Assembly: GCF_000585375.1 (NCBI RefSeq)
Contig: NZ_KK073874.1
Location: 682,001-746,000, forward strand
Source: Cryptosporangium arvum DSM 44712
GTDB lineage: Bacteria > Actinomycetota > Actinomycetes > Mycobacteriales > Cryptosporangiaceae
Reading direction: 5' to 3'
Length of the DNA stretch: 64,000 bases
The position numbers and the translations under genes were made by a program. Below, in pieces: positions 24,890 through 34,600 of the stretch (positions within the stretch are counted from its first letter, which is position 1; every line of letters begins with the position of its first letter). Below the pieces are notes generated by a model. It made no database searches. It had not been told where the DNA came from and saw nothing but the letters and a program-made list of their open reading frames with translations.

Positions 24890-27223
24890 GTGGACCACCT
24901 GGTCGCCCACGTGCGCGGCCTCGACCGGGCGGCACTGGCCGAACTGATCGCCGCGCGCCCCGACGCCGTGTCCTGGCCGGAGCCGCGGTCGCTCACCGAC
25001 TTCGCCGAGCGCCTCGGCGCGGTCCATTCGGTGCAGCGGGCGCTCGCCCGGGTCGACCGCGCCGGGCTGCAGGTGGCGGAGGCGATGGCGGCGCTCGGCG
25101 GCGCGGCCCCCGAACCCCGCCTGGCCGAACTGCTCGATGTGGACGACGCCGAGCTGTTCCGGCGGACGCTGGCGTCGCTCGCCGCGCTGGCCCTCGTCGT
25201 GCGGGCCGACGACGGGTCGCTGGTACTCGTCGCGCCGTTGCGTCTGCTCGCCGAGCCGCTCGGGCTCGGGGTGCGGCTCAGCGGGGTGCTGCCGCTGCTC
25301 ACCGTCGACCGGCTCCGGGCGATCGCCGAACTGTGGGTGCCGTCGCCGGCCCGGCGCCGGACCGAGCTCGTCGATCAGGTGCTCGACGCGGTGGCCGACC
25401 CGGCCCGGGTGCGCGACGTCGTCGACGGGCTTCCCCCGGATGCGCGTGAACTGCTGCGTGACCTGGCGTGGAACGGCCCGCGGGCGGCGGCGTCGTCCGA
25501 CCGGTCCTACCACTGGTGCGTCGAGCGCGGTCTGCTCACCCAGATCAGCTGGGACTACGTCGAGCTGCCCGGGGAGATCGGGCTGGCGCTGCGTGGCCCC
25601 GACTACCGCGCTCCGTTCAGCGTGCCGCCGCCGTCGCCGGTGTCCGGATCGATCGGCGAGGACGACCTGGTGGCCGCCGGGACCGCGGCGACCACCCAGG
25701 TGCTCGCGGACACCGAACGCCTGCTCGAGCTGTGCGAACGGACGCCGCTCGCGACGACGAAGAGCGGACGGGTGACGGTCCGGGAGGCGAAGCGGGCCGA
25801 GAAGGCGATCGGGGCCGGGGTCGGGACGCTGCTGTCGGTGGCGTCCGCGGCCGGGCTGCTCGGCTCGGCCGACGGCGCCGTGACGGTCACCGAACGGGCC
25901 GACGCCTGGCGGGACGCCGAGCCGGCCGTGCGGCTCGCGACGCTGCTCTCCGGATGGTGGAGCGAACCCGACGGCGCGGTGCTCCGGCAGCGGTTCGTCG
26001 GCTACCTCGCGGAGCTGCCCGACGGCGCCAGGACGGACGACGTCGACGCGGTCGCGGCGGCGCTGTCCTGGCGTCATCCGATCGCGGTCGCGCCGACTCC
26101 GGTCGACCAGGAGACGGTCGCGGCCCGGACCGCGGCCGTCCGGGCCGAGGCGGAACGCTTCGGTGTGGTCGCGCTCGGCGCCGCGACGCCGGTCGCCCGG
26201 GCACTCGTCGCCCGGCCCGCGTCGGTGGCGGCGGCGCCGGGTGCGCCGATGGTGGCGCCGGACGCGTTGGTGACCGCGGCGGAGCGGGTCGTGCCGGCCC
26301 CGGTGACGACGGTGACGTTCCAGTCGGACCTCTCGGCGGTGGTGGCCGGTGTGCCGACGGCCGAGCTGGCCGGCCTGCTCGACGGTGCGGCCGACCGCGA
26401 GGCCGCCGGGGCGGCGTCGATCTGGCGGTTCTCGGCCGCCAGCGTCCGCGCCGCGTTCGACGGCGGCGCCACCGCGGACGCGTTGCTGGCCGAGCTCTCC
26501 GCGGTGGCGACCGGGGAGCTGCCGCAGGCTCTGGGGTACCTGGTCGGGGACGTCGCCCGCCGCCACGGGCACGTGCGTGTCGCACCGGCCGGGAGCGTGG
26601 TCTGCGCCGACGACGAGGCGCTGCTCGCCGAGCTGGTAGCCACGAAGTCGCTGCGAGCACTGCGGCTGCGTGCGGTCGCGCCCACCGTGCTGCTGTCGGT
26701 CGCCGACCCGGACGAGACGCTGGCCGCGCTGCGGGCCGCCGGGTACGCCCCGGCCGGCCTCACCGAGGACGGTGTCGCCCGCGTCGAACGGCGGGTCCAC
26801 CGGCGGGCGAACGCGCCGCGGCCCTGGAGCCCGCAGCCCGAGGCCTCGGACGTCGATCCCGGCGCGATCGCCGACCGCCTTCTCTCGGCTCCGGAAGCGC
26901 CCGTGCGTCCGAGGTCCGATCCCTGGGTCGGTCTGCCCCGAACCGTCGCCGAGGCCCGGGCCGACCTGGCCGCCCGGCACCCGGGCGTGGTCGTGGACCG
27001 CCAGGCCGACGCGCTCTCCGCGCCGGAGCGCGCCCTCCTGCTCGACGCGATCGAGACCGGAGCTCCGGTGCGCATCGACTACGTCGGCGCGACCGGTAGC
27101 GCCACCTCCCGCGTGATCGAGAACGCCGAGCTCGCCGGCGACGCCGTGATCGCCTGGTGCCACCTGCGCGCCGCCGAGCGGATGTTCATTCTGTCCCGGA
27201 TCCAGACAGTTTCCCCGGCCTGA
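24890..27223 (+). CDS. Helicase C-terminal-like (XPB/Ssl2 N-terminal-type) protein with WYL-like end
   Basis: 777 residues from GTG 24890 (GAGGAGA upstream). The helical repeats at the start (HLVAHVRGLDRAALAELIAARPDAV, LLDVDDAELFRRTLASLAALALV) match actinobacterial proteins annotated as helicase-associated or Helicase_C_3 domain proteins, related to the N-terminal region of XPB/Ssl2. There is no Walker motif, so it is not itself an ATPase. The last about 70 residues (LLLDAIETGAPVRIDYVGATG, MFILSRIQTV) look like a WYL-type Sm-fold domain. In many relatives the XPB helicase gene lies close; here the following gene is an unrelated PadR. Probably a DNA-repair partner. Confidence 0.8.
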   Translation: MDHLVAHVRGLDRAALAELIAARPDAVSWPEPRSLTDFAERLGAVHSVQRALARVDRAGLQVAEAMAALGGAAPEPRLAELLDVDDAELFRRTLASLAALALVVRADDGSLVLVAPLRLLAEPLGLGVRLSGVLPLLTVDRLRAIAELWVPSPARRRTELVDQVLDAVADPARVRDVVDGLPPDARELLRDLAWNGPRAAASSDRSYHWCVERGLLTQISWDYVELPGEIGLALRGPDYRAPFSVPPPSPVSGSIGEDDLVAAGTAATTQVLADTERLLELCERTPLATTKSGRVTVREAKRAEKAIGAGVGTLLSVASAAGLLGSADGAVTVTERADAWRDAEPAVRLATLLSGWWSEPDGAVLRQRFVGYLAELPDGARTDDVDAVAAALSWRHPIAVAPTPVDQETVAARTAAVRAEAERFGVVALGAATPVARALVARPASVAAAPGAPMVAPDALVTAAERVVPAPVTTVTFQSDLSAVVAGVPTAELAGLLDGAADREAAGAASIWRFSAASVRAAFDGGATADALLAELSAVATGELPQALGYLVGDVARRHGHVRVAPAGSVVCADDEALLAELVATKSLRALRLRAVAPTVLLSVADPDETLAALRAAGYAPAGLTEDGVARVERRVHRRANAPRPWSPQPEASDVDPGAIADRLLSAPEAPVRPRSDPWVGLPRTVAEARADLAARHPGVVVDRQADALSAPERALLLDAIETGAPVRIDYVGATGSATSRVIENAELAGDAVIAWCHLRAAERMFILSRIQTVSPA

Positions 27224-27238
27224 CCCACTCGTCTGCGA

Positions 27239-27285
27239 CTATTCACTGAGTTAGTAGTTGCGCTTTCTATTCACTCAGTGAATAG
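27239..27285. promoter_or_regulatory. Tandem PadR operator (two 19-bp dyads, 28 bp apart)
   Basis: The perfect palindrome CTATTCACT-C-AGTGAATAG sits at 27267-27285. A degenerate copy, CTATTCACT-G-AGTTAGTAG, sits at 27239-27257. Dyad centres (27248 and 27276) are exactly 28 bp apart. The perfect copy ends 7 bp before the PadR start, so binding would shut off the operon. Confidence 0.75.
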
Positions 27286-27292
27286 TAGGGCC

Positions 27293-27835
27293 GTGTCCAC
27301 GCCACAGGTACTGCTCGCACTGCTGGCCACGGGGCCCCGTCACGGCTACGACCTGAAGCGGGCCTACGACGTCCGGTTCCCGAAAGCACGTCCGCTCGCG
27401 TTCGGGCAGGTCTACTCGACGCTCGAACGTCTCACCCGCGACGGCCTCGCCACCGAGGCCGGCGTCGAGCGCGTCGACGGTCCCGACCGCACGGTGTTCG
27501 CGATCACCGACGCGGGCCGGGAGTCGCTGCGCGAGTGGCTCGACGTCGTCGAACCGCCGACCCCGCACGTCACGAACGCACTGTTCACGAAGGTCGTGGC
27601 GGCGTTGCTGGTGGACGAGTCGCCGGACGGTCTGGCGGTCACCTACCTGCGCGCACAGCGCCGGGCGCACCTCGCCCGGATGCGTGACTTCACCCAGGTG
27701 AAGACCGCCGACGGAGTCTCGGTCGGCGAAGTGCTCGCGGCCGACTACGCGCTGGCCCACCTCGACGCGGACCTGCGCTGGATCGACCTCACCCTGTCCC
27801 GGATTTCCGCACTGCGCCAGGAGGTACTCGCATGA
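27293..27835 (+). CDS. PadR-family transcriptional regulator
   Basis: 180 residues from GTG 27293; an in-frame GTG at 27278 lies inside the operator and is unlikely. Winged helix: STPQVLLALLATGPRHGYDLKRAYD, GQVYSTLERLTRDGLA, then FAITDAGRESLREWL. The C-terminal helical part is the dimerisation region. PadR proteins usually repress an efflux gene and themselves. Its stop overlaps the ABC ATPase start (ATGA), so it is the first gene of a PadR-ABC-permease operon. The dyad just upstream is probably its own operator. Confidence 0.92.
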   Translation: MSTPQVLLALLATGPRHGYDLKRAYDVRFPKARPLAFGQVYSTLERLTRDGLATEAGVERVDGPDRTVFAITDAGRESLREWLDVVEPPTPHVTNALFTKVVAALLVDESPDGLAVTYLRAQRRAHLARMRDFTQVKTADGVSVGEVLAADYALAHLDADLRWIDLTLSRISALRQEVLA

Positions 27836-28623
27836 CTGCCACTGTCCTCACCGGCACCGATCTGGAGCGCGCCTACGGCAAGACGCCCGCGCTCCGTGGA
27901 GTTTCCTGCGCGGTGCGGGCGGGTGAGATCGTCGCGATCACCGGCCCGTCCGGGTCCGGCAAGTCGACCCTGCTGCTCTGCCTGGCCGGCGTCCTGGTCC
28001 CGGACGCCGGAACCGTCACCTACGACGGCCGGCGCATCGACACGTTGCCGGAGGGCGAACGATCCCGGCTGCGCCGCACCGAGCTGGGCGTGCTGTTCCA
28101 GTTCGGGCAGCTGGTTCCCGAACTTCCGGTGGCGGAGAACGTCGCGCTCCCGCTGTTGCTCTCCGGCGCGCGCCGGAAGGCGGCGCTGGCGACCGCGACG
28201 GAGTGGCTCGACCGCTTCGGCGTGGCCGACCTGGCCGCCCGTTACCCCGGCGAACTCTCCGGGGGCCAGCGGCAGCGGGCCGCGGTTGCCCGCGCTCTGG
28301 TCACCGACCCGCGCGTGCTCTTCGCCGACGAACCGACCGGCGCGCTGGACTCGCTCGCCGGTGAACAGCTGCTCACCCAGCTCACCCGGGTGGCCAGGGA
28401 GAACGGCACCGCGGTGCTGATCGTCACGCACGAGGCCCAGGTGGCGGCCTACGCCCAGCGCGAGATCGCGCTCTGGGACGGCTCCGTCGTCGACGACGGA
28501 CTGACCGACGCGCCCACCGCCGGTGCGCGCCCCGGCTCCCGGCTGGTCGCCGGGGACGAACCGCAGCCGGTGGCCACCTTCGACGAATCCGACGCTCCGC
28601 TCACCGACCAGGGGAAGGGCTGA
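27832..28623 (+). CDS. ABC transporter ATP-binding protein (LolD/MacB type)
   Basis: 263 residues from ATG 27832, overlapping the PadR stop by 4 bp. Walker A GPSGSGKST lies at residues 38-46, the Q-loop in LFQFGQLVPELPV, the signature LSGGQRQR, Walker B VLFADEPTGALD and the H-loop IVTHEAQVA. The LFQ...VAENVALPLLLSG pattern fits the MacB/LolD/FtsE subgroup that works with FtsX-like permeases. About 40 extra residues at the C-terminus are loosely structured. It should pair with the permease 3 bp downstream to export a drug, peptide or lipid. Confidence 0.95.
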   Translation: MTATVLTGTDLERAYGKTPALRGVSCAVRAGEIVAITGPSGSGKSTLLLCLAGVLVPDAGTVTYDGRRIDTLPEGERSRLRRTELGVLFQFGQLVPELPVAENVALPLLLSGARRKAALATATEWLDRFGVADLAARYPGELSGGQRQRAAVARALVTDPRVLFADEPTGALDSLAGEQLLTQLTRVARENGTAVLIVTHEAQVAAYAQREIALWDGSVVDDGLTDAPTAGARPGSRLVAGDEPQPVATFDESDAPLTDQGKG

Positions 28624-28626
28624 ACC

Positions 28627-30042
28627 ATGCGACTGCCCGTGTTGCTCCGACTGGCCGTCACCGGCGGCCGGCTCGACGGCCTCCGTATCGCGCTCACCGC
28701 GTTCGGCGCGGTGCTGGCGACACTTCTACTCCTGTCCGCGGCCACCGTCCTCGCGATCGAGGGCGACGCCGACTACACCAACGGCCTGCTCGCCGAGCCC
28801 GGTCTGCGCCCCGGCGTCGTGACCGCGTTGATGCTGCTCGGCATCCCGGTGCTGTTCTTCGTCGGTCAGTGCGTCCGGGTCGGCGCTCCGGCGCGTGACC
28901 GGCGGCTCGCCGAATACCGGATGGCCGGCGCGACGCCCGGCCAGGCCATCAAGCTCGCCGCAACCGAGACCGGCGTGTCCGCCGCGGTGGGCATGGTCAT
29001 CGGGTTCGCGGTGTTCCTGCTCGGCCGGGTCGTGCTCGACCGGTCCGACCCGCCGCGTCCACTGCCGACCGACGTGCTGCCTTCCTGGTGGGCGCTGCTG
29101 CTGATCGCCCTCGTGGTGCCGCTGGGGGGTGCGGCGCTGGCCGCGCTCGCGCTGCGCCGGAGCACGCTCAGCGCGTTCGGCGTGGTGCGCAACCGGCCGG
29201 TCAAGGCACCCAGGATCGCGCCCGCGGTGATGTTCTTCGGCGGGGGCACGGCGCTGGTGAGCCTGGTCTACCTCGACCGGTTCGTGAACGAGGGAATCAG
29301 CGGGTTGGTGGGGCTGCTCGTCTTCCTGCTGCTGATCGTGACCCTGCTCGGGCTGGTCCTGGGGGGTGCGGCGCTCTCGGCCTGGATCGGCGGGCGGGTC
29401 GCGTCCCGGGCGAAGAGCCCCGCGCTGCTGCTCGCCGGGCGGCGGCTGGTGGCCGACCCGTGGGCGGCGAGCCGGACGCTGCCCACCGTGTTCGCCGCGG
29501 TGGTGATCGGCGCGGGTGCGCTGACGATGCGCGCCGGGTGGGCCGCGGACCGGGCCGCTCAGGCGCGGCTCTACCCGTCGGACAGCGGCGCGGAGAATCC
29601 GTTCTACGACCGCGCTTTCGCGCTCACGCAGCTCGCCGTGTGGGTGGCGGTGGTGGTCGCGGCCGGCGGGTTGCTCGTCGCCACCGCGGAACAGATCCTG
29701 GAGCGACGTCGGACGCTGGCCGCGCTCACGGCACAGGGCACACCGACCGGCGTGCTGGCCAGGGCCCTGCTCTGGCAGACCGCGCTGCCGCTGATCCCCG
29801 GCGTGGTCCTGGCGACGGCGGTCGGGGCGATCACGGCCCGCGTCGTGGCGTCCCCGGTGAGCTCGTACTCGCAGGAGGACGCCACCGGCCGCATGGTCGA
29901 GGTGCACCTGGAGAACCTGACGCCCTGGCTCGGTCTGGTCGTGCTCGTCGTCGGCACCGTGCTGGTCACGATGCTGGTCTGCGCGCTCGGGTTGCTCCTG
30001 CTGCGGCGGGCCACCGCCGTGGACGAGCTGCGCACCACCTAG
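28627..30042 (+). CDS. FtsX-like ABC transporter permease
   Basis: 471 residues from ATG 28627. It shows about ten hydrophobic segments and the FtsX/MacB pattern with two similar halves; the soluble region between helices is short. QILERRRTLAALTAQGTPTGVLARALLWQ near residues 355-385 is the usual FtsX-type coupling segment. It is the last gene of the PadR operon. Its stop shares the palindromic CTAG at 30039-30042 with the convergent enzyme gene. Substrate unknown. Confidence 0.9.
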   Translation: MRLPVLLRLAVTGGRLDGLRIALTAFGAVLATLLLLSAATVLAIEGDADYTNGLLAEPGLRPGVVTALMLLGIPVLFFVGQCVRVGAPARDRRLAEYRMAGATPGQAIKLAATETGVSAAVGMVIGFAVFLLGRVVLDRSDPPRPLPTDVLPSWWALLLIALVVPLGGAALAALALRRSTLSAFGVVRNRPVKAPRIAPAVMFFGGGTALVSLVYLDRFVNEGISGLVGLLVFLLLIVTLLGLVLGGAALSAWIGGRVASRAKSPALLLAGRRLVADPWAASRTLPTVFAAVVIGAGALTMRAGWAADRAAQARLYPSDSGAENPFYDRAFALTQLAVWVAVVVAAGGLLVATAEQILERRRTLAALTAQGTPTGVLARALLWQTALPLIPGVVLATAVGAITARVVASPVSSYSQEDATGRMVEVHLENLTPWLGLVVLVVGTVLVTMLVCALGLLLLRRATAVDELRTT

Positions 30043-30713
30043 AACGAGCGCAGAGCCCGGCTCACGGCGACCAACTCGGGGGTGGTCGGCGCGGTGCGGC
30101 GGAAGAACGTCGTGAGCGCACCGACCGGGTCGTCGGTGGAGGCCGTGGCGGCGAGCACCCGCTCGCCGCCCGGCTTCAGCCACGGGGAGAAGATCGGCGG
30201 GCCGCCGTCCGGGCCCGGCAGGTTGCTGCCGGTGAGCACGAGCGCGGCCTCGTCCGGCGGGATCACCCACTCGGCGCCGGTGGCTTCGGCCAGGTCCCGG
30301 CCGTGGATCAGGATCTCGCCCAGGATCACCGAGCTGACCGGCGTCACCGTCGTGCGGGTGCCGCCGTGGAACCGGAAGCTCAGGTCGGACGGGAAGCCGC
30401 GGAGCACCGCGAACCCGGCCGTCCCGTCCCGGTCGAGCAGGTCGGCCAGCCTCGTCAGGTCGCGCTCGGGCGTCTCGGCCAACACCGTCGCGTTGAGGGC
30501 CGCGGTCTCCTCCGGCGACGAGCTGCGGCGCCGGTCGCCGAGCGCGCGGCGGTAGACGGTCAGGACGTGGGCGGCCAGCTCGGCGACCGACCACTCCGGA
30601 GTCGCCGGCACGGTGCGGTCGGCGTGGTCCGGATCGATCCGGCGCACCAGATCCACGAGACGCGAATTCGCGCGGGGGAGTGCTTCCTCGAGCTCGGCAC
30701 GCACGTCGGACAC
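30039..30713 (-). CDS. Maleylpyruvate isomerase-like, mycothiol-dependent (MDMPI/DinB fold) protein
   Basis: 224 residues from GTG 30713 with GGAGGAACC upstream. The N-terminal four-helix MDMPI domain (RANSRLVDLVRRIDP, TPEWSVAELAAHVLTVYRRAL) holds a conserved histidine of the metal-binding set; a second histidine appears in ILGEILIHGRDLAEATG. The C-terminal SCP2-like part follows. Relatives use mycothiol, the actinobacterial low-molecular-weight thiol, in detoxification. It is divergent from a PadR gene and the tandem dyad between them probably controls both. Confidence 0.85.
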   Translation of the reverse strand: MSDVRAELEEALPRANSRLVDLVRRIDPDHADRTVPATPEWSVAELAAHVLTVYRRALGDRRRSSSPEETAALNATVLAETPERDLTRLADLLDRDGTAGFAVLRGFPSDLSFRFHGGTRTTVTPVSSVILGEILIHGRDLAEATGAEWVIPPDEAALVLTGSNLPGPDGGPPIFSPWLKPGGERVLAATASTDDPVGALTTFFRRTAPTTPELVAVSRALRSF

Positions 30714-30724
30714 GGTTCCTCCGA

Positions 30725-30769
30725 TACTCCAGAGTTGAGTAGTGTCAGCCTCTACTCAACTCTGGAGTA
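30725..30769. promoter_or_regulatory. Tandem PadR operator: two TACTC-N7-GAGTA sites, 28 bp apart
   Basis: Two 17-bp sites, TACTC-CAGAGTT-GAGTA (30725-30741) and TACTC-AACTCTG-GAGTA (30753-30769), are inverted with respect to each other. Together they give an 18-bp perfect inverted repeat with a 9-bp spacer. Centres lie at 30733 and 30761. GAGTAGTGTCA is also directly repeated (30737-30747, 30765-30775) with a 28-bp period. They fill the gap between an MDMPI-like gene and a PadR gene. Confidence 0.78.
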
Positions 30770-30782
30770 GTGTCAAGCGGCG

Positions 30783-31433
30783 ATGCCTACCGAACCCACC
30801 ACCAGCTCGTACGCGCTGCTCGGCCTGCTCGCGCTCCGTTCGTGGACCGCGTACGACCTCACCCGCCAGGCGAAACGCAGCATGCGGCTGTTCTGGCCGC
30901 GCAGCGAGGCCCACATCTACGGCGAGGTCAAGCGTCTCGTGCGCTGGGGATACGCCACCGCGGCCACCGAGCGGACCGGCAACCGCGAGCGCACGACGTA
31001 CGCGATCACCCCGGCCGGCCGCGACGCGCTGCGGGACTGGCTCGCGACGCCGCCGGCCGGGCCGCAGCTGGAGATCGAGGGCCTGCTCCGCCTGCTCCTG
31101 GCCGACCAGGGCGACCGCGGCGACGCCCTGCAGGCGGTGCGAGCCACCCGGGACGCGGTCGCCACCAGCTACGGGATCGGCATCGACCAGATGCGGGCCT
31201 ACGTGGAGGGCGAGGGCCCGTTTCCGGACCGGGTGCATCTCGTCGCACTGCTCGCCCGCTTCTACGCCGACTTCGCCGAGGCGATGCTCGATTGGTGCGA
31301 CGCCGCCGAGGCCGAGATCGAGGCGTGGCCGGACGTCCGCGGGGTCGGGCTCACCGACGTGACCCGCCGAGGGTTGGAGGACGCGATCGCGCGGTACGAC
31401 CGCCGTGTGCTGAGCGCTCGTCGGATGACGTAA
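30783..31433 (+). CDS. PadR-family transcriptional regulator with long C-terminal domain
   Basis: 216 residues from ATG 30783; no good ribosome-binding site is seen and the operator ends 13 bp upstream, so the transcript may be leaderless. The winged helix is YALLGLLALRSWTAYDLTRQAKRSMRLFWPRSEAHIYGEVKRL with TTYAITPAGRDALRDWL. The C-terminal half is the helical Vir-type dimer domain. It likely represses itself and the divergent mycothiol-dependent-type enzyme in response to a small molecule. Confidence 0.92.
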   Translation: MPTEPTTSSYALLGLLALRSWTAYDLTRQAKRSMRLFWPRSEAHIYGEVKRLVRWGYATAATERTGNRERTTYAITPAGRDALRDWLATPPAGPQLEIEGLLRLLLADQGDRGDALQAVRATRDAVATSYGIGIDQMRAYVEGEGPFPDRVHLVALLARFYADFAEAMLDWCDAAEAEIEAWPDVRGVGLTDVTRRGLEDAIARYDRRVLSARRMT

Positions 31434-31462
31434 ATTCTCGCTCGTCGCAAGGCGGCGAACTC

Positions 31463-31477
31463 TGGTAGTGCATACCA
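31463..31477. promoter_or_regulatory. TGGTA-N5-TACCA dyad upstream of giant helicase-nuclease gene
   Basis: A 5+5+5 inverted repeat lies in the 175-bp gap after the PadR gene, about 130 bp before the chosen start of the helicase gene. It could be an operator or promoter-proximal element. Weak evidence on its own. Confidence 0.3.
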
Positions 31478-31608
31478 TCCAGCGTTGGTCAGTCAGGCGG
31501 CCCACGCCGACCTCATCCGGGCGGACGAGGAAGCGCTGGACCCCTGCCGTCCGGGCGGGGTTCACCGGTACGGTCGGCCGGAGGCCGGTGGGGGATCGAG
31601 AGGCGCTA

Positions 31609-34600
31609 GTGACGGCGGTGTTTCCAGTGGCGGCGGCGACCGACCGGATCGAGTCATTGCGTACTCGCGTATCCCGTTTTTCCGACTACCTATCCGCTGT
31701 CCGTGCGCTCTCCGCCCGTCCGGCCCGAACCCTCGAGGCCGCCGAGACGGTCGTCTGGCAGGCCGCGCTGCCGGTGGGCAAGCCCGGCTGCTGGATAGCC
31801 GGCGCCGAATCGTCGGCGCCGGTCGCGTCGGCGTCGGTCGACGACGTCGAGGACCCCGACGAGACGGGCACCGGCGCGCGGGCCGACGAGTGCTGGCTCG
31901 AGCTGCGCCGGCCGCCCCGGCCGCGGCCGCCGGACCTCCCGGCCGTCGTGCGTTCGCTGCTGGACGGGCCGGTCGACGACCCCCGTCGCGAACCCGCCCT
32001 GCGCGACGGCTGGCGCGAGATCGCCGCCGAACGGGACGCCGACCTCGACCTGGACGCCGTGGAGCCGGCCGTCGACGAGTGGCTGCAGCGGCTCTGGCGC
32101 CCGTGGGCGGTGACCGCGGCCGAGGCCGACGCCGTGCGCGGTGCCTACTCGCGGCTGGTGGAGCTGCGGCAGGCCGCGGTGCGGCTGGAGGCCTCGCACG
32201 AGCTCGTCTGGGGCTTCGGCCTGTTCACCGGCGTCATCGGTGACGTGCCGGTGGAAGACCCGCTGCTCGCCGCGCCGGTCGGCATCGACGTCGACCCGGA
32301 GAGCGGCGCGCTGACCGTCGTGCCGACCGGTGAACTCCGGCTGCAGACCGACGCGTTCGAAGCCTTACCCGACGGGCCCGACGCCCGGCTGCACGATCTG
32401 GCCGGTCCCGGCGGAGCCGTGACGCTCGACCCGTGGGAGCAGTCCGGCCGCACCGAGTTCTACCGCTCCGCGCTGCGGCGGCTGGGGTTGCCGCCCCGGG
32501 TCATCCGCGAGGACGCCCAGATCGAGGAACCGCACGTCCGCGACACCGGTGTGATCCTGCTGCGCCCGCGTCGCACGGCGCTCTCCGGATTCCTCGCCGA
32601 CCTGCGCGCCTCGCTCGCCGCCGGTCACGTCCCGTCCGGGGCCCTGGCCGCGCTGCTGGCCGACGACCCGTCGACCCTCGACCTGCCCGACGACCCGCCC
32701 GAGCAGTGGCAGCCCATCGGTGAGCGCCTGCTGTTCCCACTGCCGGCCAACCTCGAGCAGGAGACGATCGCGCGCCGGCTGGCCCGCCAGCGCATGGTCG
32801 CGGTGCAGGGGCCGCCCGGCACCGGCAAGACACACACGATCGCGAACCTGATCTGCCACCTGGTGGCCCACGGCCGGCGGGTGCTCGTCGTGTCGCATCG
32901 CGACGAGCCGCTCGCCGAGGTACGCGACAAGCTGCCCCCGGCGCTGCGTCCGCTGGCGATAAGCGTGATGGGCTCCAGCGCGAAGCAACTCGGTCAGCTG
33001 GAGACCGCGGTGCGCCAGCTCCAGGCCGAAGCCGGAGCGCTCGACCAGGACGTGGCGGCCGAGGCCGTGGACGAGCTGTGGGCCGCGCTCGACACCGCGG
33101 AGCAGGACCTCTCGGCCAAGTACCACGCGCTGCGGGCCGTCGCCGACCGCGAGAGCGGCACGTTCCTGCTCGACGGCGTCGAAGCGACGGCGGTCGAGGT
33201 CGCCGAGTGGCTGTGGGCGAACGAGTCCCGGCTGGCGTTCGTGCCCGACACGATCGACCCGAACACGCCGTTCCCGCTCAGCGACGCCGAGCTCGCCGAA
33301 CTCACCGAGCTGACGAACACCTACCGGCCGGAAGACCTGGTCGACGCCCAGCGTCGGCTGCCGGAGCGGGAGTCGCTCCCGGACGGCAACCGGCTGGCCC
33401 GCGCCGACGAGCACGCGGAGGCGCTGCGTCAGCGGCTCGGTGCGCTGGCCTCGCTCGGCGTCGACGTCGCGACCGTCCGCGGCGCCGGGCGGCCGGTGGT
33501 CGCCGCGCTCGCCGACGAGATCTGGCGGATCGCGCACCGCGCCCGGTCGTACCAGCCCTGGCAGCTGCGCCTGGCCGGTCGGCTCGCGGTGTCGCCGGCC
33601 TGGCGCGAGACGTGTCAGGCCGAGGTCGCCGGGTGCGCGGAGATGCTCACCGAGACCGCCCGCTGGCGCAGCGTGCTCGCGGGGCGCGCGGTGCAGATCC
33701 CCGACGAGCTCTGGGCCGATCCCCGCCAGCTGCGTGCCGACCTCGACATGCTGCGGATCCGCCTGGTGGAGGCGCGCGGCGTCAGCCGGCTGATCCACCG
33801 GCGGCTGGCCCAGGTCCGCGACGACATCCGGGTCGACGGCGCGCCGCTGCGCACCGTGGACGACGTGGACGCCGCGCTGGCGACGGTCCGGCTGGACTGG
33901 GCGCGGCGGCGGCTCACCGAGCGCTGGAACCACTTCGTCGCCGAGCTGGACGGCCCGCAGGCGCCGGACGACCCCAGCACGGTCGAGGTGATCAGCGGCT
34001 ACCTGCGTGAGGTCGGCGACGTCGTCGACATCGGACTGCGCTACTGGCCGACGCTCCGCGAGCGGCTGGCGGTGTTCCTGCGGGCCGGCTCCCCGGGTGA
34101 GGCCGACTGGGCCGACCCCAACGCGCTGGCGGGCGCGGCCGGCCGGGCCGGCGAACTCGTCGCCGTGTTCGAGAGCGACGAGGCCGAGCGCGAGGGCATC
34201 CAGGTCCGCGCGCTGCTCGACGAGGCGCTCCTGGACGCGAACGCGTCGCCGTTGTGGCGCGAGCTCGACCGGTCCTGGGCCGTCGGCGACTACGCGGCCT
34301 GGGAAGCGGCGCTGGCCGGCGCCGACCGGCTGCGTGCGGCCGGCCCGGCGATGCAGCGCTGGCAGGAACTGCACGCGGGGCTCTCCACGATCGCGCCGCT
34401 CTGGGCCAGCCGCATCGCGCTCGAGGGTGACCTCCCGGACCCGGCGATCAGCCAGCAGGCCTGGAACTGGCGGCGCGCCGACACGTGGCTGCGCATCGTC
34501 ATCGGCGTCGAGGACACCGGCGCGCTCGGGCGGCAGGCCGACGCGCTGCGCGACCGCGCCCGCGAGCTCGTGGGTGAGCTCGCGACCCGGTCGGCCTGGC

